Notes: generated by a model from the letters alone, not told the origin. A stretch of DNA of 64,000 nt from Syncephalis plumigaleata (GCA_025201365.1 JAIXMF010000001.1:744001-808000), one strand, 5' to 3'; shown: positions 12,052-25,468, numbered from the stretch's first letter. Made by a program: numbers and translations.

Positions 12052-13437
12052 TTATAGGTTACGCATAGGTGTCATACCAAGATGCGTAAAGATTACTGAT
12101 CTATCCGTGGTAGATAGACTAGATTGCAGTTGATCCGGTAGCGTTGTCTCCTTTGCTTGTCCTTCATCCCTATCGAATAATAGAGTTACCATTGTATTCC
12201 ATGCTACTACTCCCCTCTCCTCCTTCCCATTGCAGATGGCATGGTTGTCAGGGAATAATAACGCATCTCTTACCATACAATAGTGGAGGCTTTCTCCTCT
12301 AATAAACGCTCGCAGGTGGCCCAACTGAACCGGACGATGCCAGGAAATCCGAATACAGGATCGATATGACTATTTAACCATTTTACTGTATTGGGATCTA
12401 TTATTAATGAGATAATTAAGCAAGTTAGGGTAATCTATTTTGTTGCTAGTCAATGCCAATATTAGACTAACTAACCCGAAGAATAGCCTGAACCGAATTC
12501 ACGAGATATAATTGCATCTGCACCTGGTTCGTCGAAGGTCCATTGTTTAATAACAGCATCGCGTGTTACCTGATTACTCGAATTAATACATCTCTCTCTC
12601 TCTGCAGCATTAAAGCATTACTACCTTGGCACAAATACTTGCAGCCGACACGATAGGATAGAGACTATCGGCCTTTTTGGCCACGGTAATCTTGATATGT
12701 GGAAATAGCTGGGATAACTTGGCCTGATAGCTTTCAGGTGGTCCAACCGTATCGATATAAACCTGCAGTGGATTGAATAAATATATACGAATATATACAA
12801 ATATGTATATATATGTGTGTGCCACATCTGTAGACAACTAGATTACCTCTTTGATATTGACATTAGCAGCCAATGCTTCTCGTAATAATTGTATCGTTGT
12901 ATCGTGTGCAATACTATTGAGATTATACTTATTCCTAGATATTTACTATTAGTTATAGTGACTATTCCTATTATCTTTATAGTTCAAATGGTATCCTACC
13001 GACGTAGCATCCATTGCGAGAGATCTTGCGGCGACAATACACGTACTCCCCATCCGATATAGTCTCGATTTTGACAAATAATATCTAATAAGTTATCACG
13101 CGCCTTTTCATTCAAGGTTTTTGAGTCTGTACATGTTCGTTAATAACATCGACAGCATCAATAATCTAGCATAGCCTACCAGCAAATCCTAGTGATCCTA
13201 GATCATTGCTTCGCTCTATCGGACAGTAACATATACTATACACCATAGGTCCTAGTATAACCGACAGGTGAGTCAGTCATGTAACGCGCGATAATACAGT
13301 CGCGAGATCTTACCAAGTACCGGACCACGACCTGCTTCGTCAACGCCAAGTAAACACGGTTGCTGATTAGTACATTCTTTAGGTATTTCCGTATGATACG
13401 TGTATGAACGCGTTAGCGGTCCTGGTTGAGTTGCCAT
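12052..13437 (-). CDS. RNH201: Ribonuclease H2 catalytic subunit A
   Basis: Cuts the RNA strand of RNA-DNA hybrids and removes single ribonucleotides from DNA in the nucleus. Eight or so exons on the minus strand from ATG 13437. Seen in order: the catalytic motif [12 protein letters not shown] followed by [20 protein letters not shown], the VYIDTVGPP strand, [22 protein letters not shown], then [14 protein letters not shown] and [14 protein letters not shown]. These carry the active-site acidic residues of type 2 RNase H. The frame meets a stop after STIVW, but a GTAAGA donor at that point and an acceptor in CGATAG join a last exon ([10 protein letters not shown] ... MTPMRNL) ending at 12052. 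That tail resembles the end of other RNase H2A proteins, so I prefer it; the alternative stop is near 12270. Confidence 0.93.
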
Positions 13438-13649
13438 ACCAATATCGAATAACAAGGACAGGGATTAAATAGCGCCAGTGTATGTTTTTTTGTAAAATCA
13501 TATTTTTAACTACTGTTACCATCATGAATATCCACTTCCCTTACTCTCTCTTTCCTTCACTCTCTCACTCTCGCTCACTCTCGCTCACCCCTTTACGCGT
13601 TAACCTATTATAACTTTGTATACTGTCGCTACTATCGCCTAATACAAGT
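13438..13649. promoter_or_regulatory. Shared divergent promoter region
   Basis: 212 bp between the RNase H2A start (minus) and the beta-propeller gene start (plus). It holds a pyrimidine-rich tract with CTCTCACTCTCGCTCACT units near 13540-13595, a common fungal promoter feature. Its role is inferred from position only. Confidence 0.4.
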
Positions 13650-15306
13650 ATGGATGGTGGCAGTTCAATAGAAGAGAAGACCGTAGAGTCACCAGTAGTT
13701 ATAGAAATGCGTTGTCGTCAACTAATGTCGGTAATGGACGCGGCATTGGCCAATGCACTGAAAGAATTACCTATACGCGCACCACACAACTCATATAGTC
13801 CCATGGAGGTGGAGCATACGACACCGTTGTTGGATATACACAAGATCAAAAGTATATCATTGCCATACATTCCAAGTTGGTCAGGTGCGGCATACTGGCT
13901 TGGAGACGCGCCACGTCTACTTGTAGGCCAGCGCGGTCACTTGCAATTGTTTGATATTGCACTGAAGGTTAGACATCGCATTGACCAAGTAGCATCAGCA
14001 TAGTTTAACACATGCTTACTTAGGAGGAAGATCATATGGAGCTAATCAATGAGATTCCCGTATCGGGTGGATTCGGCACGATGGATGCACTTGGTGGGCT
14101 TTCTCTAGCACTCGGCTACACTTCCGGTCGAGTAGATATCATTGATCCATGGGGACACCGAGTTTATCGTACATTACTTGGATCATCGATTAAGAGTATA
14201 GTATTAGGAATGGAGGAACATGGTAAATGTCATTGCTGTACCATTAGAAGACGATGTTTATTTAACTACTTAGCTATGTTGTCATTATTACAGATCCCAT
14301 TTGTATTGTTGGTCAACAATCGGGCAATTTAGTTGGATTAGTTCGAGGTGAGATACAATGGTGTATTGATACAGCAGACTACATTCATAGGTGTCAACAG
14401 GTAAGAAGTGGACGTGTCAATAGATTGTCAGATGGCGTATACTAATAACTACAATTACTACTACAATAATCACGTAGATTCATCCTAATACATACGTCAA
14501 ATCACGACATAATGGTATAATGGCCATGACATCGGTTACATTGCCACCAAGTGATGATAGTACCCCGTCAATCAATGCTAATTGCCAATGGTTGGTCAGT
14601 TCGGATGTCATACCTAATATGTTGGCTGGTCTACACGCTGGACGTATTACTTGTATGATAGCTACACCAGCACGCGTTAATACGGTAAATTACTGTGTAG
14701 TAATGCAGATCTATTGGATTCAACATGACTAAATATCAAGTGTTATTAGATGGCCACTGGTTATTTTGACGCGTCATTTGTTGCTACTCAACCGCCATAT
14801 GATCAAGTTGTTATTGGCTGCGAGGATGGTGGCATTTATCTTGTAGACTTGACAATGCTATCTAGAAATGAAGCGGTAAGTTGTTATGTAGTTAGTTTAG
14901 TTTGCTATTTGAGTTATTTATGCAAATCTATAGCAATACAGTAAAATAGCTCAATTTGCACAACCTATTCGTCAAGTGGTAGCCATGCCGTTAACTACGC
15001 AGCATTCCAACTCGACCATGGCTATTGTCTGTATTACTACGACCAATACACTAATACTAATTCGTGATGGCAAGGTATGCTATCATAGATGACATATTTT
15101 TTGTACTAGTTACTAATAGTAGAGTATAGATTCATTGCAAGTTAGAGACTATCGATTGGATCGACTATATTGGCGTTCCAGTTAGAGCACATCATTGGCA
15201 TCGACATGATAATGAGACAGATGAAGATACAAACAATGTGTTGGCAATAACTACAGCCAACGGAGATGTAGGCTGGTATCGTGTTGTTGCTTTAGAATCA
15301 ACATAG
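13650..15306 (+). CDS. Beta-propeller-like repeat protein, family unassigned
   Basis: Not recognised by name. Spliced from about seven exons: 13650-13969 region, then exons beginning EEDHMELINE, DPICIVGQQSGN, IHPNTYVKSRHNG, MATGYFDASF, QYSKIAQFAQP and IHCKLETIDW, ending at 15306. The protein has recurring strands of the type seen in WD40 or FG-GAP propellers: LLVGQRGHLQLFDIAL, LALGYTSGRVDIIDP, ICIVGQQSGNLVGLV, VVIGCEDGGIYLVDL, LAITTANGDVGWYRV. Spacing suggests one seven-bladed propeller filling most of the protein. An N-terminal helix region carries several alanines (MDAALANALKEL). Candidates would be a scaffold of a larger complex; I cannot choose one. It shares a promoter region with RNase H2A, with no clear functional link. 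Confidence 0.7.
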
Positions 15307-15531
15307 TAGCTGCATGAATGGATACAAGATTCATGATAAGCTGTCTGTACTAGAGGGCCATTTTTATTTGTTAGAGAAAAGTGTCATTCAAAAATAAACA
15401 AATATTTCATTCAAAACATTGTATTGTACAATTTGCTTCTTGTTCCGTTTTACCACATTCCTCTCTTTTAACTACGCGACTATTAGCCAAATACTCACTC
15501 ATCTGCTTATACACACACGCGCACTCACACC

Positions 15532-16547
15532 ATGAGACTGACCGCCGACTTGATAGCTGATTCGCCGTCATTTATGAATGCAGTTCACGATCGTGAACTC
15601 GATCTACGCAGTATCCTTTTTGACTAGTGCATGATCAATATGCATACTTTTATAGGCACTTCAATACTAGTTATATACACATTTAACTCTTATGCCTTGT
15701 AGATAATAAGCTTCAGGCAATCGAGAATCTAGGTGCTTCAAAGGTAGTAATGCAGTGGTGTAATGACAGCGTAATAGTTGCTTATCATACGTGTGTATCT
15801 GCATAGGATCAACATGATACTATAGATTTGACCAATAATGATATTCGTATATTGCACAACTTTCCGAGATTATTGCGTTTACAAACGCTCATTTGCTGTA
15901 ATAACCGTATAAACAAGATTGCCAGCGAGATTGGCGAGCAACTACCCAACCTACAAACACTCGTTCTGACCAATAATGCACTAGCCGATCTAAGCGATCT
16001 AGCCAGTTTACACGATGTAAAACAACTAACACATATCGTATTACTGGATAATCCAGTCATTAGACGTGATCACTATCGTGAGTTTCTTATTTGGAGGTGT
16101 CCAACACTTCGTGTGATTGATTTCCAACGCATTCGTGATAAGGTAGGCTACATTACAATGATATTATACGTAGAAATAACAAATGACATGTAGGAACGTG
16201 TGGCAGCCAAGAAACTATTCGAGACGACGGAAGGCGAACTGACCTCGTTGGCAAAATCAATTATTGAACCAAAGTCGACGAATGTATTTACTCCAGGCGA
16301 GGGTGTAGGTGGTGTTGCAGGCAGTTCTACGACAGCAGGCGGTTCAGTACCCAGCATTGGACTTAGTGCTGAGGATCAAGCCAAAATTAGGGCAAGTATA
16401 CTCTCTAGATACTAGCATATAGCATGTTTACTGACTAATATGCATCTACAGGAAGCAATCAAGAATGCAAAGAGTCTTGATGAAGTGGCAAATCTTGAAC
16501 GAATGCTACGAGCAGGTCATGTTCCAGGTGCACAAAAACAAGCGTAA
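15532..16547 (+). CDS. LEA1: U2 snRNP protein A' (Lea1)
   Basis: Leucine-rich-repeat protein of the U2 snRNP that binds U2B'' and helps place U2 on the branch site. Five or six exons from ATG 15532. Seen: RLTADLIADSPSFMNAVHDRELDLR, then NNKLQAIENLGASKDQHDTIDLTNNDI, LRR repeats (LLRLQTLICCNNRI, LPNLQTLVLTNNAL), the cap YREFLIWRCPTLRVIDFQRIRDKER, and a tail with TFTPGEG-like NVFTPGEGVGG and ERMLRAGHVPG. Order and length match SNRPA1/Lea1 closely. In an intron-rich genome this is a core splicing gene. No oddity seen. Confidence 0.96.
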
Positions 16548-17064
16548 ACAACAAATATACATAAGTTACAAGATGGTACAATAGTGTGTATTCCGTTGAT
16601 AATGTTCATTTCTTTTAATAAACAGTAGCAGCATTATCAGCAGTAATATGGCAACGGAGTTACGCAAAATAGAGCACGTGATATAATGGAAATATGTAAA
16701 CAAAATCCACATATCCACATCCACTACACGTTCATTTTCTCCCTTATTTCTTTCTTTCATTTACCTTTGATTTATTGCTCTATTTATATTTCTTCGTACA
16801 TCGTGCTATTGATTCATACGTGTTCACTAGTATCTTCCGTGAATCTCGTTTATCTACGCAATTTGTAAGCGTATTTTACTTAGTGTTGACTGCCATCAGC
16901 ATATACGCGTTTTAGTTGAGCGTGTGCGTGTGCGTGTGTATGCCAGTTTAATCGTCATAAGCATATAACCAATTCGGTGTACTAGAACGTATACCCTTCT
17001 GACTAAGACTATTCTATTGAACTACTTTGTACGTTCGTGTGTTGCCCACTGATCTGTAAGCAAT
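16548..17064. other. Intergenic; likely promoter of the CENP-C gene
   Basis: About 520 bp between the U2A' stop and the CENP-C start. Contains a short GTGTGCGTGTGC run near 16920-16940. No gene seen; the two open frames here are low-complexity and overlap each other on opposite strands. Confidence 0.5.
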
Positions 17065-19486
17065 ATGCAACGCGAAGGACGTCGTCGATCTACACGCTAC
17101 ACAGCGGTTGGTGAGCGTGGTCGGTAAGTAGTGCAATATGCGATAACTACCCCATCTATTATTGATTGATCCCTCCCTCTCTTTCTATCTGTTTGTTATT
17201 AGACGCACTGGTATTGATGCAGTTGCTGGTATGTCTCATAATAACAATGATGATGATACCGTTCGTATTGGTGAATACTTCAACAAAATGGAGAATAATC
17301 AGCCATTCATGAACGAGCCCAATGACTTTCCTGATGATTTCCGAATTGAAAGTACGTGTCATTCAGTGTACTAGTAGCTTCTATTACTAATATCAACTAT
17401 GTAAACACTAATTAGATGACAGCAACACGTCCCTTATGTCGTTGTCATCGTCTAATGATGGACATAATGTATCTAAATCCGCATCACTATCGACTATTTC
17501 CAGTTCACACTCGAAATCCATAAATTATGATCCATTATCGGCATTGCTTAGTGCGTCGATACAGCTGCTATCAGCGAATGGTTCCATGCAGAATAATCCG
17601 GAAACATCATTCCACTCTGATGAAACTAATAATGAAAAGAGTGACCATCAAGAACAGGTACTTTTATCGGATGAAATGGATCAACATTTACCAATGGAGA
17701 ATGCATCACCTGATGGTACGTTACTCTTGATCCAATCTAATTGATGTTGACTACATGATTATATAATAGATAAGTCAATGGAAACACCTAAATCTGTAAA
17801 GCCACCAACTAGGCAAATCAGACCATTATTTGCACGTTTTATGAAGGCAAAGATGACACCAGCTGTAGAACGATTGCAAGATAATCTTGACGAGAACATT
17901 GATCATGTTGATAATAACGATCATGATACTGATAATAATAGCAACAATAGTATTGATGATGATGATGATGATGCTGATGATGACAATTCTCCTTTCATTG
18001 ATCATATGTCCTACACTTCATCAACGCCATTACCTGCTCAATCATCATCATATCAAGCATTGGAGCACTCGCCCATTAATAATGATCTGAATGAGATTGC
18101 CTCTCCATCATTGCCGAATATACCTGATGAAGTAGAGGGTAAGCACTTTTATGATTATTACGATTATTATATTTGCCTAACATTTACATTAATTAATTAG
18201 TGTACGACGATGAACAATTGTTAGAAGATAATGATTATGACAATGATGATGACAATGCTGATGAGGTGTCGAGTAAGGGAAAGGAACCTATGATCTACAA
18301 CAATCATGATATGGATATTTATGATGATCAAAGTGATCATGCCGAGAATGCCATACCAACTGAAGCAGAGAATATACCATTGACTATGGATTACTCATTC
18401 AATGATAATCATAATCATAATCTTGATCATAATCTTGATGACAATGATTATCATGTTCACAACAATAGTAATAATGATGATGATGGTGGGGATACGACTA
18501 ATGAATTTGGAGACAGTATACAACCCAGAGGACAGGTTATTATTCCTATCGATACTAATGGAAACGGCAAAGTTGGTAGGATTCAAACGAACACTGGAGG
18601 TAGGTCAATTCGTAGATATGCAAGCATGACATTTACACTAATCCAACAACAATACTAGTACGTCGTAGCACACGTCGTCGTATTCCACCACTCGCTTATT
18701 GGCGTAATGAACGTCAAATATTGAGTATGGGCGTAGTTAGTAAGTGATTATGGTATATGAATACACACTAATCAACTAAATACTAATAATACGAGTATTA
18801 GATGGACAAAAGGTAGCAGGTGTGGCAGGTGTTGTCCGAGTACCAGAGTCACCGGTCACTCATTTAAGATCGCAAAAGAAGAAGACTATATCGCGTACCA
18901 TAGTACAGAAGAAACTGAAGAAAGCCGGACTAAAAGTGTCCGAGAATCCCGAGATAGAAGTTATTCAAGACAATGAGATTACAGTTAAAAGTACGTGTTC
19001 ATTGTATTATCCAGTGCCAACTATTACTTATTATTACTTATTGCTACCCTTTATAGAATTGCTATATATTGGCAATATACCTAAAGTTAAAAAGACTGAC
19101 ACTGGCTTCTATCATCATCAAACGTTCACTCATAATAATATGAATTGCGGCATTATCGAATTGGCACCTAATGGCGAGAAACCCAATCGTAATTCCGGTG
19201 ATAGTACTTATGTAAGTAGACATTGCTAATATACAAGTAATCAATGACTAATGTAATACGCTATTAGACGTTCTCTGTCACGCAAGGTACTTGTCAAATC
19301 ACTATCCATCAAACAACACTCGTACTATGTAAGGGTGATCAAGTTATGGTACCCAAAGGTAACTAGTTACTAGTAAACACATGGTTATTATATTATACTC
19401 ATACTTACCATTCTATAGGTAATCAGTATCAAATCAAGAATGTATCACGGGGACGCTGTCAGCTTTTCTACGCAAAGACCCAATAG
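17065..19486 (+). CDS. MIF2: Centromere protein C / Mif2 homologue
   Basis: Inner kinetochore protein that binds the centromeric CENP-A nucleosome. Starts at ATG 17065 with a basic N-terminus (QREGRRRSTRY) and about ten short exons. A long acidic, Asn/Asp/Ser-rich middle follows (GAT repeats around 17900-18500). The CENP-C signature is complete near 18662-18740: RRSTRRRIPPLAYWRNER, with the conserved arginine and WRNER-type end that contact the nucleosome. A basic stretch follows (SQKKKTISR), and then a C-terminal cupin dimerisation domain: ELAPNGEKP, TFSVTQGTCQITI, KGDQVMVPKGNQYQI, RCQLFYAKTQ. The cupin plus motif arrangement is that of fungal Mif2. Exon edges in the acidic part are less certain. 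Confidence 0.92.
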
Positions 19487-21593
19487 AAAGAGTAATATTA
19501 TGAGTAGATCTCGACTGAATCGCGAGGCATGCATGACATTATGACATATCGCGTAGAAAGGAATGTCGTGTAGATAGATCGAGTTTTTTGTTTGTTACTT
19601 GTTCGTGCCATCAGGCTATTTTATGATATTCCTCATCATACTGTATTACATTTGCACTATACCACACATTCTACTTTACAATGATGATTAAGTAATAATA
19701 AATCAAAGTATTTATCCTAGTAACTCTATTACAGCAATGTTCCATGATGAATACACAGATATATTCTATTTACTATTTACTGCTTATTATTATTATTATG
19801 AATGATGATATATACCGACGAGATGGTCATCACCGAAGCATGGCTCGTCGTTAAACGAGTCTATTCGGCGAGGTTTTACGTTCGCAGGCTGCACACTCCT
19901 CTCCATGAAGAAGCGAAGCGTACATTGATCTTGAGTCTGCGTTTGGTCCAGCATCCACAGAAGAAAAGAGATGCGGGAAATTCCGAATCGCAGCTCGTAT
20001 AATTTTGAGACAAAGAACTCATCGACGATTGGCCCACTACATCGAGTGGAGCATGCCATCTCGACGTGAATGACAAAGTATGGGATTGATGTATATGAGT
20101 GTGTATGATTATTACGAGATGGTAGTAAACAGAAACAACATGGGTGTATCCCTAGTTGTTTATCTCTTTCTTTCTTTTTTTCTATTAATACAACATACTA
20201 TTCGTATATCTTTCATTCCTCAATGTATCCTCTTTCTTTTCCACTCTTCTCGTCGTTGTCTTCTCTAATCGAGTATCGCTTCTAATAATATGTAATGTAC
20301 GTTATCCGTTGTGTATTGCTTGTAGTACTATCTGGTTGGCACACATACAGATGTATATATATGACGACATGACGAGACATATCTCTGGTAGTCAGTAGTA
20401 GAGAGCAAGCTAGTATTACTCGTATTACTTGTTCTGCCAAAACCCGATACATAATATACACTTTAGCGTGTTTGTTGTGTATTTCCTTTGGTGTTTTGGA
20501 TGGTGATACTGTAGAAAGGCGTATAACGACATTGATTGTCGTTTCTATCTTCTGATTGTTATTACTTTTCTTTCTTTTCTATTGCTATCCTATTTAATAT
20601 GTGCATGAATAACTCATACGCTTTTATTACTTGTAGTGTACTATAATGATAATAACATGTAGATAGATATCTGGTTGTTTATTATGATGGTAAGTACGAC
20701 GACAACAATGATTATATGATATCATTGAAAGAAAGGAAGAGACAAGATGATGATACTTTTCCTATAAACTAGGCATATAACTTCCTCCACTTTATGTGAG
20801 ATGGGCCAGTGCTGTTTATAATCTCTAAGAAGTACTGATTTCTCTTCCTTCTTTATTCTATCATTGATGTTAATAATATACACGATCTAACTTGTAATGT
20901 ATTATTATATAGATACTATTCGAATCATCATGGTATTTGGCTGTTTCTTTCTTGTATGGATTACAAAAGGTAAATATTAGAGTGCATATTATAATATTCT
21001 ATTGGCAAAATGATTAGTATGTGTATTTTATAATCTGTCAATCCACTGAAATAACTCATGTTGACAACGATCACTATATTGGAATGATTGCCTCTATTGC
21101 ATTAAGCAATTACTATTATTACTATTATAATAATCTAACTCTATTGTGTTTATTAGGTAGGCAATCCATGTAACAAGCATTATTGTATAATAATTGAATA
21201 AATAAATACATTTAGTTAACATTATTATACTCTATTCTACTTGTTCAGTTGTACTAGAATGTTCACTATTACATTCAATCTTTATCTATTGGCCTTATCA
21301 GTACATGATAGTCTAGAACCTTCTAATAATAATGATATCTCATTACATCATAGCGTAAAGAAGGTGAATGGGCGAGTGAATGAGTGCGTAGTCAACTTAT
21401 CTCATTAATGTGACTGACTGAAAAAAGGTGAATACGTGTGTGTTAGTTGACACAGTATCATATATATCGTATCGTCTAATATCATTGCTATGACGCGCTA
21501 ACGTGTTACAAACCATTCTACTTCTACTTCCTATCGTCATTTGTTCGTCCTGTTTCTATTTGTATTTCGTATTCATTTTCACTTTCATTTACA
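19487..21593. other. Long intergenic region (2.1 kb), one orphan ORF
   Basis: The longest gene-free stretch in the first half. Mostly AT-rich with many short TATT runs. At 19796-20059 (minus) a patch of visibly higher GC holds an 87-residue frame (MACSTRCSGPIVDEFF start) with no family I recognise; it may be a remnant of an old coding sequence or element. The right end is probably the promoter and 5' UTR of the trehalose gene. Confidence 0.45.
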
Positions 21594-24500
21594 ATGTCAC
21601 TCACTAACGGTAACCTGATAGTCGTTTCTCTCTTCTTGCCCGTAACTATACGGGTTAAGGAGACCGACAACAACAATGACCTGCCACCGCTCAAGACTTA
21701 CGTGTCGGAAACTGATCGAACACCACGAGAGCATATGCAAATCAATACGCAACGAGATCCACGAGAGGAAACAGAGATTGGTGCCACTTCACCAGGAATC
21801 CCCGATGAGAAAGAAACTCCGTTGGCATTTCGTCGTACTAAAAGCAGTACCACGCATGCTGCTGCTAGTCCTGCTACGACCAGTGCTTCTAGTGCTTCTA
21901 ATGCTGCTGCTACTCAACATGCTAGGGACCATGCTACGTCAGACTCGTTTGATCGGCGGTCACATCGATTATCGAGTATTACCTCGTCGTCTACAGCACT
22001 TCCACGTCCATTGAGAGAAGTGGCCGATAGACCCTCCACGCCTACTCGTCCAATAATACCGGCTAAAAAGGATTTACTCCAGTATTTGCCTACTTCGCCT
22101 GAACTGCATGCCACCACTACTACTACTACCAGCAGCAGCCATACGGGTAATGTGCATAGTTATGGCGATAACCTACGTGGTGTATCCAACAAGCTAGACT
22201 ATGAGGATTTGGTGAAACCTGATTTCGTACGCTCTGTATCTTTTGGTAATCTACCACGACCTGCTTATTTCCCGTCTGACACTACATCATCGATCATGGA
22301 ACGTGATGGCACTCGCTATTCAGCTGACATGACGAACAAGGCAGCAACTGCTTCTCTCACGGATAGGGGAGATGATAGGACAGCGACAAGTAGTAGTACG
22401 GCAAGGCGATCTACACTACATCAGCGTGTTCCATCCTCGGCAACGGTAGGCGATCGTACTTTCTCCTTCCATACATCGACCCTACGTAATGGCGGTCTAC
22501 ATAATGCGCTGTTATCCGCTGCATCCAAATTGCCTCGTCGTACACTGATCGGTACATTAGGTGTGCCGGCCGATCATCTTACAGATAGTGAACGCAAACA
22601 GATCAGTCATGCATTGGCGGAAGACGGCGAGCAAGAGAGAAGATGGGGCACTGTCAAGGTGGTGTGGACAGACTCGGCTCATATGCACGGACATTATGAT
22701 CAATTTTGTAAGCAAGTGTTATGGCCAATGTTCCACTATGTCCTACCGGAATATCCAAAGTCTCAAGGTTGGGAGGCTGATGCATGGCAGAAATGCCTAC
22801 AAGTACATGAACAATTTCTTGAAGCAGTACTCGAGGTTTACAAACCAGGCGATATTAGTAAGTACCCTTCCAGTTAGTTAGCGTGGTAATAATTAACATG
22901 ACCCTATTGTCTAATTGAATGATTAGTTTGGATTAACGACTATCATTTGATGTTATTGCCGGCCATGATTCGTGAACGATTGCCCAATGCCAGTATTGGT
23001 TTCTTCTTACACGTGCCATTCCCCAGTTCGGAAGTATTCCGGTGTCTACACGGTAATGAATAGATAAGACAAGTGTATATGAATGACAGAGTAACTGATA
23101 AGCGTATGTGGAATACTACACATAGTGAGGAAAGAGATACTTCAAGGCCTGTTAGGTGCCAATCTAGTGGGATTCCAAACTTACTCATTTGCACGTCATT
23201 TCCTACAAACATGCACACGTGTATTACGAGTGGAGACTACACCTGCATCGGTAGAATTGGATGATCATCCGGTACAAGTGGGTATTTTCCCCATAGGTAA
23301 GTGGAAATAACCGTTGAAAAGGAAGTGCTTGTCATTTAACATGTAGTCTAGGTATTGATGCAATTGCACTTAATACACGTCGGTAAGTGTATATATGAAA
23401 GCAGTATTGTATACTACCAGCATACTCATTATTATTGCTATGATTATAGTAAGCATCCGCAAGTAACAGAGATCGTCAGTGTACTCAAGGAAAGATACGC
23501 CAATAAAAAGATCATTGTAAGCCGTGATAAACTAGATTATGTCAAGGGTGTTCGACAAAAGTTGATCGGTTTCGAGAAATTCCTCGAAATGTATCCTGAT
23601 TGGCGTGGCAAGGTAAGAAAGCAAGTAAGCAATAATCATGCTGAACTAATCATCGCTCATTGTCATAGGCTGTATTAATCCAAATTGCTCTTTCTACCAC
23701 CGAGCATAACGAAGTGAATGCTCAAGTGTCGGATGTAGTGTCGCGTATCAATTCACGCTACGGTAGTATTGCCTACCAACCGGTGGTTTATTTGAGACAG
23801 GATATTGCATTTGAACACTATCTCGGTCTACTTACCGCGGCCGATGCATTTATGATTACAAGTATTCGCGAGGGTATGAATCTGACGAGTCATGAATTCG
23901 TTTGTTGTCAGGCCGCCAAACGTAGTCCATTGATCATTAGCGAGGTAATTATAGCGTGTAATCGTCTAGTCAGCAATAGTTAACATGAATCCATTCAGTT
24001 TGCCGGTACTTATGGTAGTTTCGGTGCGGCTATTCGTATTAATCCATGGGATTACAAGGAAATGGCCGAGGCCATCTACGAGGCACTAGTCATGGATGAG
24101 GAGGAGCGTACAATTCGATGGCAAGAGTTGTACCGACATGTAACGACCAATACCGCGCAATACTGGGTTGAATCGTTTATCGGCGAGGTCAATCGAACGC
24201 ATTGCGATTTTAAACGGCGTAAATCGGTTAGAATGCCCCAAATGGCTGATGGTCGTCTACGCGCCGAGTATCTAATGGCTAAGAAACGACTGTAAGCAAG
24301 ATAGAAATATCATTACACGATAGACGATAGACGATAGACGATAGACGATTAGCTAACTCGTGTCATTGCAAATGTATACAGTATATTCTTGGACTACGAT
24401 GGCACACTAGCTCCATTCCAGAAAACACCAAACATCTCGTCGCCATTGCCTAAATGCTCGGAGAAGCTACTGGAACGCTTGACGGAAGATCCCAACAATC

Positions 24501-25468
24501 ATGTATTTATTGTCAGTGGCCGTACAACCGCAGACCTGCAAGAAATATTCATGAATGTATCCAACGTCAGTTTATGGTAAGTAGATTAATGAGCACTAGA
24601 GTAAATGAAGAATGCTGATTTATTTCCTATACTAGTGCGGAGAACGGTTGTTTTATGCGATTACGCGGTGAGTCAGCGTGGAAATGCTTACTACCGGAGG
24701 AGGACGAGGATAGCATGTGGCGTGCTAAAATTCGTGAAGTATTCGGGTACTACACGGAGCGTACACCTGGATCGTTCATCGAAGAGAAACAAGCCGCTAT
24801 CGTGTGGCATTACCGAGCAGCCGAGAATCCAAACTATGGTGCATGGCAAGCAGCCGAGTGTCAGAACCATCTTCATGATTCATTAGGCAGCGTGCTACCG
24901 GTCCACGTACAAGCTGGTAATAAAACGATCGAGGTATGTAATCGTATAGTAGTAAAGAATATAGCAGCACTCGTATGTTAATTGCTCATCGATTACTTGC
25001 TAGGTATTGCCAAGGGCCGCTAGCGATGCTAATATCCTACAGCGTGCGTTAACGACTAAACTAGACGTTGAAATGGTGGTGGCCGTGGGTAGTTCACGCG
25101 CATTTGAGGACATTTTCGAATACTTGGACAATCTACACCAACAGCGTGGTTCACTGGATAATACAACAGGAACAATCACTCATGATGATCTTGTCAATAC
25201 AGCAACGGCCGGGGCATCTGCTGCTGCTGCTGCTGGTACTGCTGGTACTGTTGTATCCTCGTCCACTTCACAAGCATTGCCTATTGCTACCCTACGTACT
25301 TGTATCACTTGTACGGTAGGTAATCGTAATAGTCGTGCCAAATTCACCGTACATCGACCTAGAGATGTGATTGCATTGCTAGATCGATTACTTGGTGTGG
25401 AAACTAGTGAATCCGATGCAGATTATTTAGATATGGATGTAAAATCACCTCCTGTATCTTCACGTTAA
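21594..25468 (+). CDS. TSL1: Tps3/Tsl1-like regulatory subunit of trehalose synthase complex (GT20 + degenerate phosphatase)
   Basis: Two-domain trehalose protein. It starts with NLIVVSLFLPVTI, the N-terminus typical of fungal Tps2/Tps3/Tsl1, followed by a roughly 250-residue disordered Ser/Thr-rich insert, all in one 1.27-kb exon. GT20 domain: IWINDYHLMLLPAMI, FFLHVPFPSSEVFR, LVGFQTYSFARHF, SRDKLDYVKGVRQKL, SIREGMNLTSHEF. Phosphatase-like HAD domain: FLDYDGTLAPF (intact motif I), VFIVSGRTT, AENGCFMRL. The late HAD motif, normally GDDxTDE, reads VAVGSSRAFEDIFE, so the metal-binding aspartates are gone. In GT20 the arginine of DRLDY is lysine. I infer a regulatory, probably phosphatase-dead subunit. 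About ten exons; a CGATAGA tandem repeat sits in the intron before the HAD domain. Confidence 0.88.
24318..24350. repeat. CGATAGA tandem repeat in an intron
   Basis: Four to five copies of a 7-base unit (ACGATAG) inside the intron that separates the GT20 and HAD parts of the trehalose gene. A plain microsatellite. Confidence 0.8.

Noticed and set aside
17887-18629. Methionine/isoleucine-rich frames within the CENP-C gene
   Set aside because: Off-frame readings of the GAT-repeat acidic region.
24318-24350. Possible CRISPR-like or regulatory repeat
   Set aside because: A 7-base tandem microsatellite without spacers, inside an intron of a eukaryotic gene.
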